Assembly (NCBI RefSeq): GCF_050436995.1
Contig: NC_134770.1
Span: 1,746,501-1,810,500 of the forward strand
Length of the DNA: 64,000 nt
Direction: 5' to 3'
From: Anticarsia gemmatalis
Lineage: Eukaryota; Arthropoda; Insecta; Lepidoptera; Erebidae
The notes below the pieces were generated by a model. That model saw nothing but the letters and a program-made list of their open reading frames with translations. It was not told where the DNA came from and made no database searches. Numbering within the stretch: the first letter of the stretch is position 1; every line of letters begins with the position of its first letter. Both the position numbers and the translations under genes were made by a program. Positions 56,462-64,000 of the stretch are shown here, piece after piece.

Positions 56462-57040
56462 AAATACTTACTTGTATACTCTCTATACTTAACCAACAAA
56501 AACACAAAAGAGCAAGTGTTTAATCAATCAACTAAATAATTCAATTGGTCGTCAAGTAAATTGTATAATCAATATGATTGTTAAGGAAACGCAAGAGAAT
56601 GCGGGCAGGGAAAATTCGACGTTTCGTGACGGAATTTTCGAACGAAATAACGTGAGTACTCCGGTGATGTTTTTACGAAAATTCGTACAATATTTCTTGT
56701 ATCATTAAAATGCTGTTCCTTTTCTACTATAAAAAGTTTGTGAGGGAGTGTGTTATCCTATGAAGTAAATAGATATTATAACCTTTTAAACCATTTATTG
56801 CTTATTACACATAAAAAACGACAAATAATAACTTATACCTAATTTATTCTTACTAAACAAGTTGCCTGGCCGAACATTGAATTCCCATGGAAATTTTGAT
56901 CCCATGGATTGCATATGTGAAATAGAGGACGAGCCTATTGCTATAACGACCACGTGATCAAACTCCAGTCTCCAGTGCCTCATGTTCAGCCGCCGGTTAC
57001 ACTACAGTCAATTAATATTATCGGCGAATTAACATGATCA
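56462..57040. other. Unannotated AT-rich DNA
   Basis: Nothing recognised. Confidence 0.4.
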
Positions 57041-57245
57041 TCAATATAAATAAAACTTTTATTAATGCGTAACTAAATGACCGACTGATGGACAGCTCAC
57101 AGTCGAAACTACTTACTACGAAGAAAATTAGAATATGGTAAGAAGATACCTTAGGAAGTGTAGAGGAGTACTAAGAGAGAATTTCTGGAAATTTCCTCCG
57201 AAGAGGGAAAATTGTGCGCGGGCGAAGCCGAGGGCGGCAAGCTAG
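57041..57245 (+). mobile_element. Helitron-like element
   Basis: Starts TCAATATAAATAAAACTTTT after A and ends GAGGGCGGCAAGCTAG before T, preceded by GCGCGGGCGAAGCCGAGG. The body word GACCGACTGATGGACAGCTC relates it to 48762-48995. 205 bp, no gene. Confidence 0.65.
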
Positions 57246-58754
57246 TGCATTATAAACCGATGTTTGCTTGACGTTTTCTTCGTGGTTTCAAAATTAACGA
57301 CAGCTATACACGTAACGTTGATAAAACGATATATCTCAAGATGTTCATTTGGTAAATAGCTAAGAGCGATTGTGTACGTTTACCGTGCGCGGATTTTAAA
57401 TGACAGCCATCTTTTAAGCCGAGTCGTTACACCGCGATATAAGTCCGTCGTTTATTTCAAACCAAACGATTACTTAAACATATAAGCTTAATAGACGTTT
57501 CAAAGTATCAAAACGATTTTTAAAGATCACTTAGAAAGCCTGCTTAATTTGGGATAAGTACTTCAAAGTATCAAAATATTTTTATCCACGCAAATTCCGC
57601 ACTTTCAAATTTTGAGTTATTTATTATGAATAGAAAATAAAAATTAAGACTTATAACAACACTAAAATCAACCCAAAAAAATCAAATGACACAAACATTT
57701 GCTTTGAATGATAATTTCGGAAAAGAAGAGGCCTTTGCCCACCTATACACCTACACACGTTAAAAAAGGTAGTTCTGGCATCATAAGGTTTATTTAGTCG
57801 CAATCACCTCATCACTGATACTAACATCATTCGAAAGAGATACATATTATTATGTAAAGATCAACATAGCGACCAAACTAAGGGTGGAATTTGCACAAAG
57901 TAATAACCAACAACAACCTAAGGACAGAACGACAAAAGCTCATAATACTCTCTCATACAAACAATTCTACATTTTTGTCAAAAACTCTAGTCTATTCTAT
58001 CCCGTTTGTGCTTAGCGTGACGAAATATCGTGTTAGGCGTTCATTGTAACCGTAATGGCGGACTTCCCGCGACAAACGTGGTATATTTACAATACGCCTC
58101 GGTTCCCAATAAGATAATAATTCATTTCTTTCGACTCCCCAAGTCACGCGATGTAATGAAACTAATGTCTGATGACCTTATCGCTTTGATGGGATTAGTA
58201 CTGTCTTACTAAATTTTGACAGGTTGTTTGTTTCATTGATAAATGTAACAGTTTTGTACGTAATTTTTATTGTTTACGCCAAATACGGGTATTAATCAGG
58301 CTTTAAAGCGCGATTAAAGAAATAATCTAAATAAATATGAAAACCACGCACACATAAAGTGGTAGAATAGCAAGTAAAAAATATAAACTACCAAGTATCG
58401 AAAATGTTATGCAAACTATAATTTCAAACCTAACATGAATTTTCGTTCTGACAAAAATCCAAAAGCCGTCTCCGTTAATGGCTTAACTAATATGGTTGAA
58501 ATCTGTTGTTTATGAACTTCATAAATAGTCTAGTCTAGACACACTGTTAGCCTATTATAACTTTACTACTACCATAATCTAACAAAATAGGTAGTGAATC
58601 GATAAATTTTACATAAAAATAATTCGATTTAGATCATTAATCATAAAGTACAGTTATTTATTCAAACGAGCCGTCCGCACGACATCGATCTAGACAGAAA
58701 TAACTGATACGAACTAGTCATTAGTGAATGTTACTAAATGTATGAAAGTTCTAG
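57246..58754. other. Unannotated AT-rich DNA
   Basis: No recognised element. A 60-codon open frame (58030-58212) has no recognised domain. Confidence 0.4.
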
Positions 58755-59038
58755 TCATACTCATGTTAAATAAGCAAATGTTTGTCTGTCTGTGACGCTT
58801 TTACGGCTAAACTACTAAATCAATTTTGGTAAAACTTAGCTTGGAGATAGTCAAAGATCCGTTTGTCTGATACTTAGGTACATATTTTTAGACTAAACTG
58901 TTTAACTGATTTTAAATGTAGCATGGAAATGAAGGCCTGGATTCGGGGTGACATATGGGCAACTTTTTTTTTAATGGATCCTTATGTCAAAATAAAATTT
59001 AAATTTTGTACGCAAGCAGAACCGCACGGTTTAACTAG
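58755..59038 (+). mobile_element. Helitron-like element with GTCT tract
   Basis: Starts TCATACTCATGTTAAATAAG, carries TTTGTCTGTCTGTGACGCTT, AAACTACTAAATCAATTTTG and TACGCAAGCAGAACCGCACG, and ends TTTAACTAG before T. About 284 bp, no gene. Confidence 0.65.
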
Positions 59039-59439
59039 TAATTTATAATGAACGATGACAGACAGACGACTTTACACGGAAACCTGGCACAACTAAATAT
59101 ATGATAAATATTTTTATTAACATGTTTATGTACCAGTTATGATAAGACAGGCGAATTACAATCCGCTAATGAATGTTAATTGTGTGTGAACAATAAGAAA
59201 ATTTGTAGTGAAACCTCATTGTGTCATGTGCCAAGGCAGCGACACGTTCCGGCCTATAACAACTTTTTTTATTAAAAAAAAAGTTATTCTAATTCTATTT
59301 TTAATACCGAAAGATTGCCAAACGATAAAATTACTTGAAATTAGAACGTTTAAAAGTTTAAACTGTTGTTTTTGAAACGGTTGAGATTTGGCGCCAGTTT
59401 TCGAGTAGAGTCATAATATTTTTATTATTGTATCATTAA
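59039..59439. other. Unannotated AT-rich DNA
   Basis: Nothing recognised. Confidence 0.4.
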
Positions 59440-59661
59440 CTAGCTGACCCGCGTAACTTCGCTTGTTGCCGTTTTTGTATCATTATACTAGTACTCTCTT
59501 CCTATTCGTAGCGTGATGTTATATAGCTTATATATAGCCTTTTCAATAAATAGGCTATCCAACAGTAAAATATTTTTTCAATTCGCACCAGTAGTTCTTG
59601 AGATACGCGCGTCGAAACAAACAAACTCTACAATTTTATAATATTAGCACAAAATTATAGA
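59440..59661 (-). mobile_element. Helitron-like element (TTTG subfamily)
   Basis: On the minus strand it starts TCTATAATTTTGTGCTAATA after A, holds a short TTTG tract and ends TTACGCGGGTCAGCTAG before T. Same family as 1246-1490. 222 bp. Confidence 0.75.
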
Positions 59662-59876
59662 TTACTGTTGAACAAATTCAACGCTAGGCAATCAGGAACA
59701 CGCGTGAAATAAATAGCTCCTTTTAACCAGTATAATTTACAGAAGAAGAAACGGGACAAAAACATCGTTGATATGAAATGGGCGTCATAAATCAACACTA
59801 CGTTGGAAGTAGATTTGACACATAATCCGGGATAATGCGAGTAAACATAGAGAGAGAACAAAAGAAATGTTTTATT

Positions 59877-60146
59877 TTTTTAGGGTTCCGTACCCATAGG
59901 GTAAAAACGGAACCCCGTTACTAAGCCTACGCTGTTTGTCCGTCTGTTCGTCTGTCACTAGGCTGTATCTCATAAATCGTAATAGCTAGGAAGCTCAAAT
60001 TTTCAAAAATTGTGTATTCTCGTTGCCGCTATAACAGCAAACACAAAAATAAATGTGGGTGGTTCTCATACAATAAACGTTTTTCTTTCGTATTTTTTAT
60101 GTACGGAACCTTTCGCGCGCGAGTCCGACTCACACTTGGCATATTT
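59877..60146 (+). repeat. Moth interspersed repeat, GGGTTCCGTACC type
   Basis: TTAGGGTTCCGTACCCATAG, GGTAAAAACGGAACCCCGTT, GTCTGTCACTAGGCTGTATC and CTCATAAATCGTAATAGCTA, then the end GTACGGAACCTTTCGCGCGC, GAGTCCGACTCACACTTGGC. I recognise this as a common lepidopteran dispersed repeat. The ends carry complementary GGTTCCGTAC words. Class not determined. Confidence 0.65.
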
Positions 60147-60520
60147 TCTTACAATAAAAGGACAAAAGATTTGTCTAAATTACGAGATGACACTACATGA
60201 TTTGAGATTCAAACATCTGTCATGTGCGTCTGGCTAAAAATACATAAATCTAAAGAATCATATGATCATAAATCATATAGAACTATAAAATCTTAACATT
60301 GTTAATGTCGTATATTAAAAGCATCGTGATGGAAGGAGAACATCTGTTATATGAAACTATTAGTTTGCAAGAGGATGATCTAGATCGAGTTAGTGTTTTA
60401 TCGTTTATAAAGTGCATATGTTGTGTTATTCGTTATAAATGTGGCTTCATGTTTATATAAAATGTCGTGTTAATGTAATTGATGTTAGATGATGCTTTTA
60501 AAGCTAATATTATGATATTA
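60147..60520. other. Unannotated AT-rich DNA
   Basis: Nothing recognised. Confidence 0.4.
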
Positions 60521-60524
60521 TAAT

Positions 60525-60555
60525 TTGCTAACTTTCGCCCGCGTCTTTACTTGCG
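60525..60555 (-). mobile_element. Helitron-like 3'-end fragment
   Basis: GCTAACTTTCGCCCGCGTCT is the complement of the AGACGCGGGCGAAAG...CTAG-type end with CTAG mutated. Too short for more. Confidence 0.4.
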
Positions 60556-60559
60556 ACGA

Positions 60560-60690
60560 TTTGAATAGCGTGAATAGAATGTATGGATGTGAATAAAGCA
60601 AGGGAAGTTTGTAAGGATGGTATCAAGTGGCGTTGTTTGGTGTCTGTCTACTCCTATGAGAAAAGGCGTGATATTATGTATGAATGATTT
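60560..60690 (+). mobile_element. C-terminal scrap and 3' end of a non-LTR element, copy 1
   Basis: AGAATGTATGGATGTGAATA, AAGCAAGGGAAGTTTGTAAG, GATGGTATCAAGTGGCGTTG, GTCTGTCTACTCCTATGAGA and GGCGTGATATTATGTATGAA. Truncated at the 5' end. The next 55 bp lead directly into a second copy. Confidence 0.65.
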
Positions 60691-60744
60691 GAATAGCTAA
60701 ATATAATTATCTTGTATAATCATATCGGTGAAGTCTTGCAAAAA

Positions 60745-60905
60745 GCTCAGGTGCATAGTAAGTACTCGTAACCGGTGGTTATGTATGACGAAATGTATAG
60801 ATGTAAATGAGTCAAGAGAAATTGTAAGGATCGTACCAGGTCGTCTGGACCTTTGGTCCCTGCCTACCTCTATGGGGAAAAAACGGGAATTTATGTATGT
60901 GTATT
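60745..60905 (+). mobile_element. C-terminal scrap and 3' end of a non-LTR element, copy 2
   Basis: The frame reads TRNRWLCMTKCIDVNES, REIVRIVPGRLDLWSL, PTSMGKKREF. The DVNE(A/S)RE...KW/LDLW...SAYP/LPTS...GKK order is what I know as the extreme C-terminus of an insect LINE polyprotein. It is followed by an ATGTATGTGTA 3' end. 5'-truncated and dead. Copy 1 lies just upstream in the same orientation. Confidence 0.65.
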
Positions 60906-61044
60906 TGTGCATAAGCTACCAGTTTGTAAAATTTCATCAAAATATATTCAGTCGTTATTACGTAATTGAGTACCTACTAAATATCAAAAGAAGATCTTTT
61001 AAAACGTCCTTTCGCCGTGAGTCACCGACCTTTAGTAATTAATA

Positions 61045-61384
61045 GGTCAATAACGATGATGGCGGTTTAATTGGCCGGTCAATTACAGGTATACATTAAT
61101 ACTGTTGAAATCAAATCTAAAATTAGAATGTTTAACAAAAAGTTAAACCAATTATGAGCGAAAACAAAAGTTTGTTTTTATTTTTAATAGCACATACATT
61201 TAAAAAAAACAATACAAACACGGGTGGGTACGTTTATCATTAATTTTCTTATAGAGAAACGACGTTTGTCCGTCAGTTTAATGGATGAAAAATATTTAAT
61301 ATTTATGATCCGATATAGAATCCGTAGTTATGACATTAATAGCTACCCGCGAAAAGCTTAAATTAAAAATACGGTCCATAATTA
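61045..61384. other. Unannotated AT-rich DNA
   Basis: Nothing recognised. Confidence 0.4.
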
Positions 61385-61387
61385 CAA

Positions 61388-61540
61388 AATATTGTACTAA
61401 CATAATAAATGCGAAAGTTTAGTCGATTGTTACTATATCATGCGAAAACTACCGGATGGATTTTAATGAAATTTAATAAACAGATAGTTAGGATACTTAT
61501 TACCTATCCTTGGTAACCTTTTCACACAGACGAAGTAGTT
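61388..61540 (+). mobile_element. Degenerate Helitron-like element
   Basis: TACTAACATAATAAATGCGA, AAGTTTAGTCGATTGTTACT, ACCGGATGGATTTTAATGAA and CACACAGACGAAGTAGTTGC. The 3' CTAG end is lost. Confidence 0.5.
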
Positions 61541-61828
61541 GCAGAAGATAATCAATAAAAAATACAGTATTAAACCTATTAATTCTCATTACAACAGCAC
61601 CTTAATCCAACAGAATGAAGTAAATAACCTCCCAGTAAGTAGGGGAGGGTTAATTGAATTTGTAGTTAACCCTAAATCAATCAATCTATCTAGACTGCCC
61701 GGCCTGGTCCCGGGGGAGCCGTAACAGGCGATTATAGGGTTACGACAAGCCTAGAGGCCATACCTTATGTTAGAGTACAAAGTTTATGATTGAAACTAAC
61801 TTAACTTGTTTTTTGTTGACAAAGTTTG
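61541..61828. other. Unannotated DNA
   Basis: A short GC-rich phrase (GCCCGGCCTGGTCCCGGGGG, 61697-61716) is present. Nothing recognised. Confidence 0.4.
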
Positions 61829-61832
61829 TTAA

Positions 61833-61961
61833 CCCTTTGACCGCCACGGTTGACAACTCGACAAATCAGAAAGTGCTCACGACGCTTTCGTTGGCAAATG
61901 TCGACAAAATATAGCGTCGTGAGCACGTTCTCGGTATAGCCCGACCGCGGCAGTCAAAGGG
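61833..61961. mobile_element. TTAA-flanked MITE (CCCTTTGAC ends)
   Basis: Perfect TTAA flanks (61829-61832 and 61962-61965) bracket a 129-bp element. It starts CCCTTTGACCGCCACGGTTG and, inverted, CCCTTTGACTGCCGCGGTCG. TTAA duplications and CCC starts are typical of piggyBac-type elements. A second, inner 14-bp inverted repeat GTGCTCACGACGCT/AGCGTCGTGAGCAC lies at about 61875-61934, so nearly the whole element can fold. No gene. Confidence 0.85.
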
Positions 61962-62014
61962 TTAAGCTAGTCTTAATAAAACGAGCACTAATCATACGAT
62001 AATAAATAAAAATC

Positions 62015-62125
62015 AATTTAACCCACTGTCCCAACTGGTGAGCAACAATATCCTCCCGGAATGAGGAGTGAAGCTGTTAGGTCTCGAGTCCACCACGCTG
62101 GCCAACTACAGGTTGGGGACTTTGA
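62015..62125 (-). mobile_element. SINE family A fragment
   Basis: TTTAACCCACTGTCCCAACT, TCCTCCCGGAATGAGGAGTG, CGAGTCCACCACGCTGGCCA and ACAGGTTGGGGACTTTG are the complement of the 3' half. Confidence 0.7.
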
Positions 62126-62624
62126 AGAAATTATGAAAAGTTTTTACACACAAGTTGTTACATAAAATTATGCTTGCACAAATGTGGATCCCATATCTTT
62201 AAGTACAAAGAAGCAATATATCAAGGTGATAAATTAATTCCCGTACCCGTAGACTAATAACTTTTGTAATACATATTGCATAGGAGATCTGATAAATTGA
62301 GCATAAAAACTAAATTTATTGCTTATTAATACAATTAAATGTACGTTTAAGACGTTCGTAATTAATTTTCCGATGCTGCAGAAAGCGTAAACACATAAAT
62401 GTATCGTAAATTTAATTTCCTGTTTTAAGATAGCAATTATTTCTCTATTGTTCCAAATGCCTTACTTTATGTATATAAAAATGCTTCAGCAGTGAGTGGG
62501 TTTGAAGATCTCGACTTCAAGACCTGGGTTGGATCAAAAATTATTTTAAAGGTGCAGTGGAAGAAGCGTCCTTCCTCGAAAAAAATACCGTTGATTGTCG
62601 ATATCGAGGAATATCTTAACCTAT
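62126..62624. other. Unannotated AT-rich DNA
   Basis: Nothing recognised. Confidence 0.4.
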
Positions 62625-62730
62625 TTTACTAATATTATAAATGCGAATGTTTAATGGATGTATGTATGTTTTTTACTCTTGAACGTGAAAGCTATTGATC
62701 GGACGTTAATGCTTGGTACACAACATTAAA
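62625..62730 (+). mobile_element. Helitron-like 5'-half fragment
   Basis: TTTTACTAATATTATAAATG, CGAATGTTTAATGGATGTAT and TTTTTTACTCTTGAACGTGA, then CTATTGATCGGACGTTAATG. The 3' end is missing. Confidence 0.5.
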
Positions 62731-62782
62731 TTAGTTTATGCAGACATAAAGGTTGGTAGAAAACTTGACATTGACAATATTG

Positions 62783-62845
62783 GCATTCTTCTGTCTACCT
62801 CCATGGCAAGAGATGATAGGTTTATGTATATATGTAAATTTAATA
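62783..62845 (+). mobile_element. Short non-LTR 3'-end fragment
   Basis: TCTGTCTACCTCCATGGCAA and GAGATGATAGGTTTATGTAT resemble the terminal segment at 60640-60690. Confidence 0.4.
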
Positions 62846-63190
62846 TAAACCGAGGCCATAAGTAAACAGAATAAAATACATAATACAAAGGTATTTACGG
62901 TATTTTAGACTACCATTGTCTTCGCCATAAAATTCCCTGACAAAAGAAAGTTTTCGAGAACAAAACTTGTGCGTCGAAATTTGTACGGCATTAATAAATT
63001 AACTAATATAATAAAGAGGAAAGTTTTTACTGTTATCATTCACCTAAAACATGGTTTATTTGACATTAACTTTACTTCCGACCTTGACAACTAAAACTAA
63101 TATGACCACAATCTGTAATATAATAATATCATAAGTTAAGTAATAGCATAAGTACTACACACAATCCGACACAAGTCCACGCATGTAGTC
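62846..63190. other. Unannotated AT-rich DNA
   Basis: Nothing recognised. Confidence 0.4.
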
Positions 63191-63194
63191 AATC

Positions 63195-63415
63195 GACCTG
63201 ATGCGCGTTAAACGATCTGTGGGTTAAGCAACACTTGGCGCGGTCTTTTCACAGATGGGTGACCGCATTTTGGTATTTTTGGTATTTGGACTAAGAGCTT
63301 CGGAAGGCACGTCTCACGTTGGTCCCTGTTCAAACTAAAGTCATTAAATCATGTCAAAGTCTTTTCGGGCGGCTTGATCAACTTTGACACTAGGTTGACC
63401 ACTAACCATGCAATA
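63195..63415 (+). mobile_element. Near full-length 5S-like SINE
   Basis: CCTGATGCGCGTTAAACGAT, CTGTGGGTTAAGCAACACTT, GGCGCGGTCTTTTCACAG, ATGGGTGACCGCATTTTGGT, then CTTCGGAAGGCACGTC, CGGGCGGCTTGATCAACTTT and GACACTAGGTTGACCACTAA. The order CGATC, GTTAAGCAACA, GGCG, GATGGGTGACCGC, GGTATTT follows insect 5S rRNA around its internal promoter, with compatible spacing. Confidence 0.75.
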
Positions 63416-64000
63416 TAAGCGGTATATAAGTTAAGAGTGCACAAGTAGCCAACACATCCACATATACAATTTTATAAAGAAACACCGTTTTTTTATGTTA
63501 ATTTTTACAATCATTATATTTATTAAGAGCTTTATAAGTAGCATTATAAAAATGCAATTAATACTGAAACATTATATAAAATTTATAAGTAATGGTTTAA
63601 TGAACAGACGTATTATAAAACACAGTTTTAAATCCTAGATCATATATATTGTAGTCGTAATAAATACTTCGTAATTAGATTCACAATTTATCAATACGGA
63701 GCTGACAGGATGTGATTAGAATGTTTTATTCTGCGTTCAATATTATAGAATTACATACTAGTATTGCCAACATTTATACTTAGTAATTGTTATACAAAAC
63801 ACATGATTAAAACTTTTAATTAGAGTTACAACTATGAATGAAACAAAGTCTGTGGTTAAAACAAACTGTCTTTCTAATAAGAGTCGTGTAAGTTTTTCCA
63901 GGTACATTAGAAAATGATTAAACTTGTATTCGTAAAACGTTCATCCAAAATGCTTATGTAATGTATTTTTTTTACATATTACAAATTTATTATGGCCTGA
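63416..64000. other. Unannotated AT-rich DNA
   Basis: Nothing recognised to the end of the window. Confidence 0.4.

Noticed and set aside
57715..57775. SINE family A tail near GAGGCCTTTGCCC
   Set aside because: The match ends after GCCC, and the rest of the tail is not recognisable.
1..64000. LTR retrotransposon, endogenous virus, CRISPR array or bacterial-type operon
   Set aside because: No paired long direct repeats, gag/pol blocks, regularly spaced repeats or co-directional gene runs were seen.

Overview
This is an AT-rich eukaryotic window that looks like lepidopteran (moth or butterfly) intergenic or intronic DNA. That assignment rests on the repeat content. The repeats include tRNA-headed SINEs, Helitron-like elements with TTTG and GTCT/GACA microsatellites, a SINE carrying 5S-rRNA-like promoter boxes, truncated non-LTR tails, and hAT, mariner and TTAA-flanked MITEs. 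I found no intact host protein-coding gene, rRNA, functional tRNA or CRISPR array. The open frames are short. The only recognisable coding sequence is a decayed RTE-like reverse transcriptase (12285-13345), C-terminal scraps of another non-LTR element (near 30.8, 43.8 and 60.6-60.9 kb) and a broken 5' transposase exon (22456-22512).

Layout. 0-10.5 kb holds a hAT MITE with an 8-bp duplication, four Helitron-like elements, a complete SINE with a 13-bp duplication, a small TIR element and a mariner MITE. 11.7-14 kb holds a 2.2-kb TA-flanked TIR element that swallowed the RTE pseudogene and carries a 3 x 72-bp minisatellite. 15-21 kb is mostly unique sequence with repeat fragments. 21.85-23.40 kb is a nested locus in which a SINE with a 15-bp duplication is split by a 1.1-kb TA-flanked element carrying nine copies of a 10-bp word that also lies in its termini. 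24-32 kb holds SINEs, 5S-like SINEs, Helitrons and a 220-bp tandem duplication. 32-43 kb is mostly unique, with one TTAA-type MITE, a possible regulatory block at 38.77 kb and a SINE cluster at 39-41 kb. 43-49 kb holds a Helitron with a nested MITE, a dense GATA-motif cluster (45.93-46.24 kb) and further Helitrons. 50-57 kb holds mariner, TTAA-type, 5S-like and tRNA SINE copies. 57-64 kb is rich in Helitron, SINE and LINE remnants and has a second type of TTAA MITE.

The elements record a sequence of insertions rather than a functional operon. The most notable structures are the two TA-flanked elements (21993-23105 and 11719-13964), which share a design: the word in the terminal repeat recurs inside the element. 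Next in interest are the 5S-like SINEs, which imply RNA polymerase III type 1 internal promoters, and the GATA cluster, the best candidate for host regulatory DNA. All family names are by sequence recognition without database searches.
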